From positions 1,725,001 through 1,789,000 of the forward strand of contig NC_020059.1 in the NCBI RefSeq assembly GCF_000330885.1: a DNA stretch of 64,000 nucleotides, written 5' to 3'. The position numbers and the translations under genes are program-made. The stretch is from Rhizobium tropici CIAT 899 (GTDB taxonomy: Bacteria; Pseudomonadota; Alphaproteobacteria; Rhizobiales; Rhizobiaceae). Under the pieces are notes generated by a model. That model was given only the letters and a program-made list of their open reading frames with translations, was not told the origin of the DNA and ran no database searches. Of this stretch, positions 49,033-58,539 are shown piece by piece. The first letter of the stretch is position 1, and every line of letters begins with the position of its first letter.

Positions 49033-50016
49033 ATGAAGAAGACCAAAGTCATCCGTATCCATGAGAATGGCGGTCCGGAGGTCATGAAGCTGGAGGAGGT
49101 GGATCTGCCGCCTCCCGGCGCGGGTGAGGTGCAGCTTCGTCAAGCCGCGATCGGCCTCAACTTCATCGATGTCTATTTTCGATCCGGCCTCTACAAGGCA
49201 CCTCAGTTTCCATTGCCGCTCGGCAAGGAAGCTGCGGGCACGATCACCGAAGTTGGGCCTGGCGTGACCGATTTTGCGGTCGGCGACCGCGTCGCCTATG
49301 TCGGCAGCGATGGCGCCTACAGCATCGAGCGCAATATCGAGACGCGTCATCTGGTCAAGGTGCCCGATGATATCACGCTCGAAACCGCGGCATCGATGAT
49401 GCTGAAGGGCATGACGGCCGAATATCTGCTGAACCGCACCTTCAAGGTCGGCCCTGGAACGACGCTTTTGTTCCACGCGGCCGCCGGTGGCGTTGGCCTG
49501 ATCGCCGGCCAGTGGGCGAAGGCCCTCGGCGCCGCAACCGTCATCGGCACTGCCGGTTCCGCCGAAAAGGTCGATCTGGCGCTGGCGCATGGCTACGACC
49601 ACGTCATCGACTACAGCAAGGAGAATTTTGCCGAGCGCGTTCGCGAAATCACCGGAAGCAAGGGCGTCGATGTCGTCTATGACTCGGTTGGAAAGGATAC
49701 TTTCCCGCAATCGCTCGATTGCCTGAAGCCGCGCGGGATGTGGGTCACCTTCGGCCAGTCTTCCGGTCCGATCGAGAATTTCAATCTCGCCATCCTCAAC
49801 CAGAAGGGTTCGCTCTTTGCCACGCGGCCGAGCCTTTTCGCCTATGTCGGTACACCTGAGGAGTTGAGAGCCAGTGCAAAGGCGTTATTTGCTGTTGTGC
49901 AAAGCAGCAAAGTGCGTATCAATATTCATCAAACTTATCCGCTTGTTGATGCAGGGCGCGCGCATGCGGATCTGGAAGCCAGGAAAACGAGTGGAACTAC
50001 ACTGCTGATCCCATAG
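49033..50016 (+). CDS. NADPH:quinone oxidoreductase (QorA, zinc-free MDR family)
   Basis: A 327-residue medium-chain dehydrogenase/reductase without zinc ligands. GLNFIDVYFRSGLYK near residue 45 and the nucleotide-binding AAAGGVGLIAGQWAKALGA near 155 are the quinone-reductase hallmarks. It is expected to reduce quinones by one electron with NADPH, and is cytoplasmic. ATG 49033 is chosen; an in-frame ATG at 49024 adds three residues. The tandem repeat supplies its leader. Confidence 0.92.
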   Translation: MKKTKVIRIHENGGPEVMKLEEVDLPPPGAGEVQLRQAAIGLNFIDVYFRSGLYKAPQFPLPLGKEAAGTITEVGPGVTDFAVGDRVAYVGSDGAYSIERNIETRHLVKVPDDITLETAASMMLKGMTAEYLLNRTFKVGPGTTLLFHAAAGGVGLIAGQWAKALGAATVIGTAGSAEKVDLALAHGYDHVIDYSKENFAERVREITGSKGVDVVYDSVGKDTFPQSLDCLKPRGMWVTFGQSSGPIENFNLAILNQKGSLFATRPSLFAYVGTPEELRASAKALFAVVQSSKVRINIHQTYPLVDAGRAHADLEARKTSGTTLLIP

Positions 50017-50058
50017 ATCCGTAAAGGGCAGGAACGGTGGGAAGGAAATGAGGGGAAC

Positions 50059-51633
50059 GTGTCGTCATCTGATGCGCCGACAGCCGGTGCACTATTGTCA
50101 GTTCGCAAACTGACGAAACTCTTCGGCAGTTTTGCAGCCTGCAACGAAATCGATCTTGAAATCCAGCCAGGCGAAATTCACGCCCTTCTAGGCGAAAACG
50201 GCGCTGGCAAATCCACGCTGGTCAAGATGCTGTTCGGCGTGCTCGAACCGTCGCATGGGCAGATCGTTTGGCAGGGGCAGCCAGTGGCGATCGATGCGCC
50301 GGGCACGGCGCGCAAGCTCGGCATCGGCATGGTATTTCAGCATTTTTCTTTGTTCGAGGCGCTGACTGTCGCGGAAAATATAGCGCTCTCGCTCGACAGC
50401 AATATCCCGCTCGCAAAAATTTCCGAGGAAGCCGCCAAGCTCTCTCATGCCTATGGCTTGCCGCTCGATCCGAATGCGCATGTGGCCGATCTCTCGGTCG
50501 GAGAACGCCAGCGCATCGAGATCGTTCGGGCGCTCCTGCAAAACCCTAGGCTCATCATTCTCGACGAGCCCACCTCGGTTTTGACGCCGCAGGAAGCCGA
50601 TCGACTGTTCGAAACGCTATTCAAGCTGAGGGACGAAGGGCGCTCGGTGCTCTACATCAGCCATCGGCTTGAGGAAGTGCAGCGCATCTGCTCGCGCGCC
50701 ACCGTCCTCCGCCACGGCAAGGTCACAGGCGCCTGCGATCCCGGGCGGGAAACGACCGGTTCGCTTGCGCGCATGATGGTCGGCAGCGATGTCGCCAGCG
50801 TGCAGCACGAGGGGCTTGGTAACAAGGGCGATATTCTCCTGGAGATCGCGGGCCTTTCGGCACCGGCGCGAACCCCGTTTGCCATGGCGCTGAAGGACGT
50901 TTCCCTGCGCGTACGGGCCGGTGAGGTGCTGGCGATTGCTGGCGTTGCCGGTAACGGCCAGGGCGAATTGTTCGATGTCATTTCCGGCGAATACACCGTC
51001 CCCGCGGATGATCTCGTCCAGCTTCGCGGCAAGTCCGTCGGCACCAAGGGCATCAATGCGCGCCGGCTGATCGGCGCTGGCTTCGTGCCTGAGGAACGCC
51101 ACGGCCATGCTGCGGTATCGACGTTGAAGTTATCGGATAACCTCGTGCTTGCCCGGCATCAGTCGGATCGCAAGTCGTTCCTGGGTGGTGGCTTCTTCAA
51201 TGTCATCAGGCACGGCGCGGTCAAGCAGGCGACGAAGCGCATCTGCGAGGCGATGGATGTCCGCAAGAGCGGCGAGGATCCGGCTGCCGGCGCCTTGTCC
51301 GGCGGCAATTTGCAGAAGTTCATCGTCGGTCGCGAACTGGATCGTCAGCCGAGCGTGCTCGTCGTCAATCAACCGACCTGGGGCGTTGACGCCGGCGCCG
51401 CAAGCCGCATCCGCCAGGCACTGGTCGATCTCGCTCGCGACGGCTCGGCCGTGCTTGTCATCAGCCAGGATCTGGATGAGATTTTTGAAGTCGCGACCGA
51501 TATCGCCGTCATCTCGGAAGGGCGTCTGTCGCCGTCCTATCCGGCCGGCGAGCTGACCCGCGAGAAGATTGGACTGCTGATGGGCGGTCTGCATGAATCG
51601 AAGACGCATTCGGAGCCTGCACATGCGCATTGA
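50059..51633 (+). CDS. ABC transporter ATP-binding protein, BMP/nucleoside-uptake type
   Basis: A 524-residue protein with two fused ATPase domains. The first has Walker A GENGAGKST and signature LSVGERQR; in the second the Walker A position reads GVAGNGQGEL, a degenerate P-loop typical of this and the sugar (RbsA) group, with signature LSGGNLQK. It starts with GTG. It heads an operon with two permeases and a BMP-family binding protein, a set that imports nucleosides in other bacteria. The last 11 bases overlap the next gene. Confidence 0.94.
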   Translation: MSSSDAPTAGALLSVRKLTKLFGSFAACNEIDLEIQPGEIHALLGENGAGKSTLVKMLFGVLEPSHGQIVWQGQPVAIDAPGTARKLGIGMVFQHFSLFEALTVAENIALSLDSNIPLAKISEEAAKLSHAYGLPLDPNAHVADLSVGERQRIEIVRALLQNPRLIILDEPTSVLTPQEADRLFETLFKLRDEGRSVLYISHRLEEVQRICSRATVLRHGKVTGACDPGRETTGSLARMMVGSDVASVQHEGLGNKGDILLEIAGLSAPARTPFAMALKDVSLRVRAGEVLAIAGVAGNGQGELFDVISGEYTVPADDLVQLRGKSVGTKGINARRLIGAGFVPEERHGHAAVSTLKLSDNLVLARHQSDRKSFLGGGFFNVIRHGAVKQATKRICEAMDVRKSGEDPAAGALSGGNLQKFIVGRELDRQPSVLVVNQPTWGVDAGAASRIRQALVDLARDGSAVLVISQDLDEIFEVATDIAVISEGRLSPSYPAGELTREKIGLLMGGLHESKTHSEPAHAH

Positions 51634-52708
51634 ACTTGAAAAGCGCCCGCAGGTCTCCAAGCTGTTCGGCTTGCTATCGCCCCTGCTTGCTCTCGCATTG
51701 GCGTTGATCGCCGGCATCATCATGTTCGCCGTCATGGGCAAGGATCCCGTCGAGGCCCTCGATGCATTCTTCGTCGAACCTCTGCTGGAGGTCTGGTCGC
51801 TGCACGAACTGGCGATCAAGGCCGGACCGCTGATTCTGATCGCTGTCGGCCTCTGCCTCTGCTATCGCTCCAACAACTGGAATATCGGCGCCGAAGGGCA
51901 GTTCACCATGGGCGCGATCGCCGGATCATTCATCCCGATCGTCTTCACCGATTGGCATTCGCCCGTGATCCTGCCTTTGATGCTGATCGCCGGTGCCGTC
52001 GGCGGCGCGCTCTATGCCGCCATTCCGGCGCTCCTGAAGGCGCATTTCAATACCAATGAGATCCTGACGAGCCTGATGCTGGTCTATATCGCGCAGCTAT
52101 TTCTGGATTGGCTGTCGCGCGGGCCATGGCGCGATCCGCAGGGCCATAACTTTCCGCAGAGCATCGACTTTCCGCCGGAGGCGGTTCTGCCGGCGATCTG
52201 GGAGGACTCCGGGCGAGCGCATTGGGGCATCGTCTTCGCCGTAGTCGCGGCGATCCTTGCCTGGTTCATTATGAAATATACGCTGAAGGGCTTTGAGATA
52301 AGCGTGCTTGGACAGTCGGCGCGGGCAGGGCGCTTTGCCGGTTTTTCCTCGCGGAAAATGGTCTGGTTCGCCTTCCTCGTCTCCGGCGCGCTCTCGGGGC
52401 TGGCGGGCATATCCGAAGTTTCCGGCTCCATCGGCCATCTGCAGCCGGCGATTTCGCCGGGTTACGGTTTCACCGCCATCATCGTCGCCTTCCTTGCGCG
52501 CCTCAATCCGCTCGGAGCCATTCTCTCCGGTCTGGTGCTGGCGCTGACCTATCTCGGCGGCGAGGCGGCGCAATTGTCTCCGGGGATCTCCGCCAAGGCG
52601 GCCAGCGTCTTCCAGGGCTTGCTTTTGTTCTTCGTGCTCTCCTGCGATACGCTGATCTATTACAAGATCCGTGTGGTCTGGTCGCGGGTCCGCGGAGGTG
52701 CGGCATGA
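51623..52708 (+). CDS. ABC transporter permease 1, BMP/nucleoside type
   Basis: A 361-residue permease of the BPD_transp_2 (RbsC/LivHM) fold, with about nine membrane spans. NNWNIGAEGQFTMGAIAGSF near residue 90 is the typical EAA-like cytoplasmic loop region of this subgroup. ATG 51623 lies inside the end of the ATPase gene. It overlaps permease 2 by 4 bases, so the two are made together as the heterodimeric channel. Confidence 0.93.
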   Translation: MRIELEKRPQVSKLFGLLSPLLALALALIAGIIMFAVMGKDPVEALDAFFVEPLLEVWSLHELAIKAGPLILIAVGLCLCYRSNNWNIGAEGQFTMGAIAGSFIPIVFTDWHSPVILPLMLIAGAVGGALYAAIPALLKAHFNTNEILTSLMLVYIAQLFLDWLSRGPWRDPQGHNFPQSIDFPPEAVLPAIWEDSGRAHWGIVFAVVAAILAWFIMKYTLKGFEISVLGQSARAGRFAGFSSRKMVWFAFLVSGALSGLAGISEVSGSIGHLQPAISPGYGFTAIIVAFLARLNPLGAILSGLVLALTYLGGEAAQLSPGISAKAASVFQGLLLFFVLSCDTLIYYKIRVVWSRVRGGAA

Positions 52709-53625
52709 GTGTTTTTGAAGCCATCCTGCTCACCATCATCACCGCGTCGACGCCGCTCGTCATTGCCGGCCTGGGCGAACTGGTGGTGGAACGCTCCGGC
52801 GTCCTCAACCTCGGTGTCGAAGGCATGGTGATCATCGGTGCGGTCGCCGCTTTTGTTGGAGCGCAGATAAGCGGATCGCCCTATGTCGGCCTCTTGACCG
52901 GCATCGTCGGGGGCGCGCTCTTCTCGCTGCTGTTCGGTTTTCTCACGCTGACGCTGGTTACGAACCAGGTCGCGACCGGCCTGGCGCTGACCATCCTGGG
53001 GCTCGGCCTTTCGGGCATGATCGGCGAGGGCTATGTCAGCGTGCCGGGCGTGCAGCTGCATGAAATCGTATTTCCGCTGCTGTCGGACATACCGTTCCTT
53101 GGCCCGGTACTTTTTAGGCAGGACCTGACCTTTTATCTGTCGATCGCGCTGCTCGTCGGCGTCAACTGGTTCCTCTTCCGCAGCCGTGCCGGCCTGAAGC
53201 TGCGCGCCGTCGGCGATAGCCATGGCTCGGCCCATGCTCTCGGCATCGACGTCATCCGCACCCGTTATCTCGCAGTCATGTTCGGCGGTGCCTGCGCGGG
53301 GCTTGCAGGCGCTCAGCTGTCGCTGGTCTACACTCCGCAATGGGTCGAGAACATGTCGGCCGGCCGCGGTTGGGTGACGCTGGCGCTCGTGGTCTTCGCC
53401 TCCTGGCGGCCGATGCGCGTCATGGCAGGCGGTTATCTTTTCGGTGCCGTGACGATCCTGCAATTCCATGCGCAGGGCTTCGGCGTCGGCATACCCTCGC
53501 AATTCCTGTCGATGCTGCCCTATGCATCGACTATTGTGGTTCTCGTCATCATCTCTCAAAATCGCCGCGCGACCTTGATCAACACGCCAGCGTCGCTCGG
53601 CAAAGCCTTCGTTCCGGAGCGCTGA
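52705..53625 (+). CDS. ABC transporter permease 2, BMP/nucleoside type
   Basis: A 306-residue partner permease with about eight spans. Its GELVVERSGVLNLGVEGMVIIGA near residue 27 and GDSHGSAHALGIDV near residue 172 are the conserved blocks of nucleoside-type permeases. The ATG overlaps the permease 1 stop (ATGA). The binding-protein gene follows after 53 bases. Confidence 0.93.
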   Translation: MSVFEAILLTIITASTPLVIAGLGELVVERSGVLNLGVEGMVIIGAVAAFVGAQISGSPYVGLLTGIVGGALFSLLFGFLTLTLVTNQVATGLALTILGLGLSGMIGEGYVSVPGVQLHEIVFPLLSDIPFLGPVLFRQDLTFYLSIALLVGVNWFLFRSRAGLKLRAVGDSHGSAHALGIDVIRTRYLAVMFGGACAGLAGAQLSLVYTPQWVENMSAGRGWVTLALVVFASWRPMRVMAGGYLFGAVTILQFHAQGFGVGIPSQFLSMLPYASTIVVLVIISQNRRATLINTPASLGKAFVPER

Positions 53626-53678
53626 TTGCAACAGCCGGACCGATTTCTGCAAAACATGTCAAACCAGTAGGGGTAACC

Positions 53679-54755
53679 ATGAAAAAACTAGCACTCGCCC
53701 TCACAACGACAGCCGCTGCCATCGTTGGTTTCGCTGCCGCCGCTGAAGCGGCACCGACCAAGGTCTGCTTCGTCTATGTCGGTTCGCACACGGACGGCGG
53801 CTATTCGCAGGCGCACGATCTCGGCCGTCAGCAGATCCAGAAGGAATTCGGCAACAAGATCGAGACGCCCTATCTCGAAAACGTGCCGGAAGGCCCGGAT
53901 GCCGAGCGCGCCATCGAGCGTCTTGCCCGTTCCGGCTGCTCGCTGATCTTCTCGACTTCGTTCGGCTTCATGGACGCGACCGTCAAGGTTGCCGCCAAGT
54001 TCCCGAAGGTGAAGTTCGAGCATGCGACCGGGTTCAAGAGCGGCCCGAATCTCGCAACCTACAACTCGCGCTTCTATGAAGGCCGCTATATTCTCGGCCA
54101 GATCGCCGCCAAGACGTCGAAGAATCATGGTGCCGCCTACATCGCTTCCTTCCCGATTCCGGAAGTGGTGATGGGCATCAACTCCTTCGAACAGGGCGCC
54201 CGTTCGATCGATCCGAGCTTCAAGCTGAAGGTGGTATGGGTCAACACCTGGTTCGACCCGGGCAAGGAAGCCGATGCCGCCAAGGCCATGGTCGACCAGG
54301 GTGTCGATATCCTGACGCAGCACACCGATACGACGGCGCCGATGCAGGTGGCTGAAGAGCGCGGCATCCACGCTTTCGGTCAGGCTTCCGACATGATCAA
54401 GGCTGGCCCGAAGGCGCAGCTGACGGCGATCATCGACACCTGGGGTAACTACTACTCCAAGCGCGTTCATGCGTTGCTCGATGGCACGTGGAAGTCCGAG
54501 CAGAGCTGGGACGGCCTGAAGGACGGCATCCTGAAGATGGGCGACTATACGAATATGCCTGACGACGTGAAGAAGATGGCTCAGGAAACCGAAGCCAAGA
54601 TCAAGTCAGGCGAGCTTGCTCCCTTCACCGGCCCCATCAACAAACAGGACGGTACGCCCTGGCTGAAGGCCGGCGAAAAGGCCGATGACGGCACGCTGCT
54701 CGGCATGAACTTCTACATCGAAGGCGTGGACGACAAGCTGCCGGCTTCGAAGTAA
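53679..54755 (+). CDS. BMP-family substrate-binding lipoprotein-like protein (periplasmic)
   Basis: A 358-residue periplasmic binding protein of the BMP (PnrA/Med) family. A Sec signal peptide (MKKLALALTTTAAAIVGFAAAAEA, cleavage after AEA) has no lipobox. The mature part has VCFVYVGSHTDGGYSQAHD near residue 30 and GVDILTQHTDT near residue 210. Known members bind purine nucleosides or related compounds; the exact ligand is not visible. GTAGGGGTAA lies before ATG 53679 and an excellent terminator ends the operon. Confidence 0.93.
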   Translation: MKKLALALTTTAAAIVGFAAAAEAAPTKVCFVYVGSHTDGGYSQAHDLGRQQIQKEFGNKIETPYLENVPEGPDAERAIERLARSGCSLIFSTSFGFMDATVKVAAKFPKVKFEHATGFKSGPNLATYNSRFYEGRYILGQIAAKTSKNHGAAYIASFPIPEVVMGINSFEQGARSIDPSFKLKVVWVNTWFDPGKEADAAKAMVDQGVDILTQHTDTTAPMQVAEERGIHAFGQASDMIKAGPKAQLTAIIDTWGNYYSKRVHALLDGTWKSEQSWDGLKDGILKMGDYTNMPDDVKKMAQETEAKIKSGELAPFTGPINKQDGTPWLKAGEKADDGTLLGMNFYIEGVDDKLPASK

Positions 54756-54777
54756 GCACGAGAAATAGTTTAAGTTG

Positions 54778-54808
54778 AAAAGGGGCGTTCAAAACGCCCC
54801 TTTTTGTT
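54778..54808 (+). terminator. intrinsic terminator of the BMP operon
   Basis: A 12-bp stem, AAAAGGGGCGTT (54778-54789) with AACGCCCCTTTT (54793-54804), CAA loop and more T residues. It separates the two ABC operons. Confidence 0.95.
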
Positions 54809-54838
54809 GCGCTGCATCATCGAATGTCGATTTACAAA

Positions 54839-54847
54839 AGTATTACT
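54839..54847. promoter_or_regulatory. possible GntR/FadR-type operator upstream of ytfQ
   Basis: AGTATTACT, a GT-N3-AC core with 4-bp arms, lies 50 bases before the ytfQ start in an AT-rich segment. FadR-subfamily regulators often bind GT-N(1-3)-AC cores, and such a regulator is encoded at the end of this operon. The match is short and may be chance. Confidence 0.3.
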
Positions 54848-54896
54848 ATATGATTTTTTGACCATGGCCTCAGGAGATGGCCTTTGGGAGATAATC

Positions 54897-55859
54897 ATGA
54901 AATTTAAGACCGCACTCGTTAGTGCTACGATTCTCGCTGCCTGCATGTTCACATCGGCATCGGCTAAAGACCTGGTCGTCGGATTCTCGCAAATCGGTTC
55001 GGAGTCTGGTTGGCGTGCGGCCGAAACGACCCTGACGAAGCAGGAAGCCAAGAAGCGCGGCATCGATCTGAAGTTCGCCGATGCGCAGCAGAAGCAGGAA
55101 AACCAGATCAAGGCGATCCGGTCCTTCATCGCGCAAGGCGTTGATGCGATCCTGCTGGCACCGGTCGTCGAGACCGGCTGGGATGCTGTTCTGAAGGAAG
55201 CCAAGGAGGCCAAGATCCCGGTCATTCTGCTTGACCGCACGGTTGCTGCACCGAAGGACCTTTATCTGACAGCTGTCACGTCGGACCTGGTTCATGAAGG
55301 CAAGGTCGCCGGCGACTGGCTTGTAAAGACGGTCGGCGACAAGAAGTGCAACATCGTCGAGCTGCAGGGCACGACCGGTTCCTCGCCGGCCATCGCCCGC
55401 AAGAAGGGCTTCGACGAGGCCATCAAGGGTCATGACAACCTGAAGATCGTTCGCAGCCAGACCGGCGATTTCACCCGCGCCAAGGGCAAGGAAGTCATGG
55501 AAAGCTTCCTGAAGGCTGAAAACGGCGGCAAGGACATCTGCGCGCTCTATGCCCATAATGACGACATGGCCGTTGGCGCCATCCAGGCGATCAAGGAAGC
55601 CGGCCTGAAGCCTGGCAAGGATATCCTGACCGTGTCGGTCGATTCGGTTCCGGATCTCTTCAAGGCGATGGCTGCCGGTGAGGCGAACGCAACCGTTGAG
55701 CTGACGCCGAACATGGCAGGTCCTGCCTTCGACGCGCTCGATGCCTATTTGAAGACCAAGAAAGAGCCGCCGAAGTGGATCCAGACGGAATCCAAGCTCT
55801 ATACCCAGGCGGATGATCCGCAGAAGGTCTACGAGCAGAAGAAGGACCTCGGCTACTAA
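54897..55859 (+). CDS. ytfQ: sugar ABC transporter binding protein, YtfQ (galactofuranose) type
   Basis: A 320-residue periplasmic binding protein of the peripla_BP_4 fold. The signal peptide (MKFKTALVSATILAACMFTSASA, cleavage after ASA) is followed by KDLVVGFSQIGSESGWRAAET, the diagnostic start of YtfQ, which binds galactofuranose (and weakly galactopyranose) in E. coli. Four genes in ytfQRT-yjfF order confirm the type. In rhizobia related systems may carry other aldoses such as arabinose. GGGAG lies 7 bases before the ATG. Confidence 0.92.
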   Translation: MKFKTALVSATILAACMFTSASAKDLVVGFSQIGSESGWRAAETTLTKQEAKKRGIDLKFADAQQKQENQIKAIRSFIAQGVDAILLAPVVETGWDAVLKEAKEAKIPVILLDRTVAAPKDLYLTAVTSDLVHEGKVAGDWLVKTVGDKKCNIVELQGTTGSSPAIARKKGFDEAIKGHDNLKIVRSQTGDFTRAKGKEVMESFLKAENGGKDICALYAHNDDMAVGAIQAIKEAGLKPGKDILTVSVDSVPDLFKAMAAGEANATVELTPNMAGPAFDALDAYLKTKKEPPKWIQTESKLYTQADDPQKVYEQKKDLGY

Positions 55860-55870
55860 GACGAAAGCCC

Positions 55871-55905
55871 ATCGCACCGGCTCGGCAATGCCGCGCCGGT
55901 GCGAT
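55871..55905 (+). repeat. hairpin 1 between ytfQ and ytfR
   Basis: A 10-bp stem ATCGCACCGG (55871-55880) with its complement (55896-55905), and inner pairing CGGC-AAT-GCCG in the loop. It lies 11 bases after the ytfQ stop without a T-run, so it is unlikely to terminate fully. Such structures commonly protect the binding-protein mRNA from 3' decay. Confidence 0.75.
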
Positions 55906-55919
55906 ATCCTGTGCAAGAT

Positions 55920-55946
55920 GCCGGCGCACCCACGGAATGCGCCGGC
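55920..55946 (+). repeat. hairpin 2 between ytfQ and ytfR
   Basis: A 9-bp GC-rich stem GCCGGCGCA (55920-55928) with TGCGCCGGC (55938-55946), 14 bases beyond hairpin 1 and 44 bases before ytfR. Confidence 0.7.
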
Positions 55947-55990
55947 TATCGCTTTCGCAATTTGATTCATTCCAAGGAAATTCGCGCTTC

Positions 55991-57514
55991 ATGGCTCACG
56001 ACGTAGAGCGACTTCTGACGGCGACAGGTTTTTGTAAATATTTCCCCGGTTCGACCGCTCTCGATCATGTCGATTTCACATTGATGCGCGGCGAGGTCCA
56101 TGCGCTTCTCGGCGAGAACGGTGCCGGAAAATCGACCCTGATCAAATGCATGACCGGCGCCTATCGCCGCGATGCGGGTGCCCTGGTTCTCGATGCGGCG
56201 GAGATCGATCCGCATGATACGCTGGCCGCTCAGAAGCTCGGTATTGGAACCGTCTACCAGGAAGTGAACCTGCTGCCCAATCTGAGCGTAGCGGAAAACT
56301 TGTTTCTGGGCCGCCAGCCGCGGCGGTTCGGGATGGTCAGCAGCCGCGTCATGAATAGGATGGCCAGAGATCTGCTGTCACAATATGGCCTGGATATCGA
56401 TGTCAGCCGCCAGCTCGATCGCTTTTCGGTCGCCATTCAGCAGGTGATCGCCATCGCCCGCGCGGTCGATCTTTCCGGCAAGGTCCTCATTCTCGATGAG
56501 CCTACTGCGAGCCTGGATACGCATGAAGTCGAGATGCTTTTCGGCATCGTCAGGCGATTGAAACAGCGCGGGCTGGGAATTGTCTTCATCACGCATTTCC
56601 TGGAGCAGGTTTACGAAATCTGCGATCGCATTACCGTTCTCCGCAACGGCCGCCTGGTCGGCACGCGCGATGCGAAGGGTCTTCCTCGGCAGACCCTGAT
56701 CGCCATGATGCTCGGCCGCGAACTCGCCGAGACGGAAAGTACGATAAAGCAGAGCGAGACGGAAAGCGGCCCGGTCAGATATCACTTCACGAATTTCGGC
56801 AAACGCGGCAAAATCAAGCCGTTCGATATGGAGGTGCGCGTCGGCGAAGTTGTGGGCATTGCGGGCCTGCTTGGCTCGGGGCGGACGGAGACCGCCGAAG
56901 TGCTCTTCGGCGTCGAGCGCGCCGACAGCGGCGAGGCGAAAATCGAAGGCAAGACCATTGCGCTTTCCAGTCCGCGCGCCGCGATCAAGAGCGGCTTCGG
57001 CTTTTGCCCGGAAGACCGCAAGACCGATGGGATCATCGGTGATCTCTCCATTCGCGAAAATATCGTCATGGCGCTGCAGGCGAGGCGGGGCTGGGCAAGG
57101 CCCTTGCCGCGCAGCGAGCAGAACGCCATCGCCGATCGCTACATCAAGGCGCTGGATATCCGCACGACCGACCGGGAAAAGCCGATCAGGCTCCTTTCAG
57201 GCGGTAACCAGCAGAAAGCGATCCTTGCGCGATGGCTGGCGACCAATCCGAGCTTCCTCATCCTGGATGAGCCGACGCGCGGCATCGATGTCGGTGCTCA
57301 TGCGGAAATCATCCGCTTGATCGAGGATCTTTGCCGGCAGGGAATGTCCCTGGTGGTCATTTCATCCGAACTTGAGGAGCTTGTCGCCTATAGTTCGCGC
57401 GTCATCGTCCTGCGTGACCGCGAACATATTGCCGAGTTGGCCGGAAGTGAGATCACGGCCGGAAATATCGTCGAGGCCATCGCCACGGCTCAAAAGACGC
57501 GGGAGGACGCATGA
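55991..57514 (+). CDS. ytfR: sugar ABC transporter ATP-binding protein, YtfR type
   Basis: A 507-residue tandem ATPase of the RbsA/MglA group. Domain 1 has FCKYFPGSTALDHVDF then Walker A GENGAGKST; domain 2 has GLLGSGRTE in the degenerate P-loop position, LSGGNQQKA and LDEPTRGIDVGAHAEI. It energises the YtfT/YjfF channel. ATG 55991 is chosen, AAGGAAA about 10 bases upstream; an in-frame ATG at 55937 lies within hairpin 2. It overlaps ytfT by 4 bases. Confidence 0.93.
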   Translation: MAHDVERLLTATGFCKYFPGSTALDHVDFTLMRGEVHALLGENGAGKSTLIKCMTGAYRRDAGALVLDAAEIDPHDTLAAQKLGIGTVYQEVNLLPNLSVAENLFLGRQPRRFGMVSSRVMNRMARDLLSQYGLDIDVSRQLDRFSVAIQQVIAIARAVDLSGKVLILDEPTASLDTHEVEMLFGIVRRLKQRGLGIVFITHFLEQVYEICDRITVLRNGRLVGTRDAKGLPRQTLIAMMLGRELAETESTIKQSETESGPVRYHFTNFGKRGKIKPFDMEVRVGEVVGIAGLLGSGRTETAEVLFGVERADSGEAKIEGKTIALSSPRAAIKSGFGFCPEDRKTDGIIGDLSIRENIVMALQARRGWARPLPRSEQNAIADRYIKALDIRTTDREKPIRLLSGGNQQKAILARWLATNPSFLILDEPTRGIDVGAHAEIIRLIEDLCRQGMSLVVISSELEELVAYSSRVIVLRDREHIAELAGSEITAGNIVEAIATAQKTREDA

Positions 57515-58539
57515 GCTCGCCAATCAAAATCTCCTTGCTTCGGCTGATGCCTCAGCTCATTGCACTCGCGGTTATTCTTCTCTTGAATTTCATAATGTTC
57601 CCGCATTTCTTTCATCTGGAAGTTCAGAATGGAAGGCTCTACGGGAGCTTGGTGGACGTACTCAATCGTGGTGCGCCGGTGGCGCTGCTTGCCATCGGCA
57701 TGACGCTGGTCATCGCCACGAAAGGCATCGATCTGTCCGTCGGCGCGGTCATCGCGATCTGCGGTGCTGTTGCGGCATCCTCGATCGTTGCCGGCTACTC
57801 GCTTTCCTATACGCTGCTGTTGACGATCGGCGTCGGCCTGGCATGTGGGCTCTGGAACGGTTTCCTCGTCGCCGTACTCGATATCCAGCCCATCATCGCA
57901 ACGCTGGTGCTGATGGTGGCGGGCCGCGGGATCGCGCAATTGATCACTGAGGGCGCGATCCTCACCTTCAACAATGACGGACTGATCTTTCTTGGCAGCG
58001 GCTCGTTCGTTGCCCTGCCGATGCCGGTGGTGATCTGGCTTGTCGCCGCGCTTTTGGTCATCGCTTTGGTCCGACGCACGGCTCTCGGAATGTTGGTAGA
58101 AGCCATCGGCATCAATCGCCGGGCAAGCACCTTGTCCGGTATCCGGACCCCGGTCCTGCTGATTGCGGTTTACGCATTGAGCGGCCTTTGTGCCTCCATT
58201 GCGGGCATCATCGTTACTGCCGACATCAAGGGTGCGGACGCCAATAATGCCGGTCTTTGGCTTGAGCTGGATGCGATCCTTGCGGTCGTGGTTGGCGGCA
58301 ACTCGTTGCTCGGCGGTCGTTTCAGTATCGTCGGTTCGCTGATCGGCGCAATGATCATTCAATCGGTCAATACAGGCATCCTGCTCTCCGGCTTTCCGCC
58401 GGAATTCAATCTGGTCATCAAGGCGATTATCGTCATCGTCATTCTGGTCATCCAGTCTCCGGCGGTTCAATCCGCCACGTCATTCTTCTGGCGTCGCCGA
58501 GACGAGGGGCAGATGGTGCAAAAGGAGCAGGCAAAGTGA
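57511..58539 (+). CDS. ytfT: sugar ABC transporter permease, YtfT type
   Basis: A 342-residue permease of the RbsC fold with about nine to ten spans; GMTLVIATKGIDLSVGAVIAICGAV near residue 70 is the conserved loop of the family. It starts within the ytfR stop (ATGA) and overlaps yjfF by 4 bases. Two different permeases in one operon are a feature of the YtfQRT-YjfF transporter. Confidence 0.93.
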   Translation: MSSPIKISLLRLMPQLIALAVILLLNFIMFPHFFHLEVQNGRLYGSLVDVLNRGAPVALLAIGMTLVIATKGIDLSVGAVIAICGAVAASSIVAGYSLSYTLLLTIGVGLACGLWNGFLVAVLDIQPIIATLVLMVAGRGIAQLITEGAILTFNNDGLIFLGSGSFVALPMPVVIWLVAALLVIALVRRTALGMLVEAIGINRRASTLSGIRTPVLLIAVYALSGLCASIAGIIVTADIKGADANNAGLWLELDAILAVVVGGNSLLGGRFSIVGSLIGAMIIQSVNTGILLSGFPPEFNLVIKAIIVIVILVIQSPAVQSATSFFWRRRDEGQMVQKEQAK

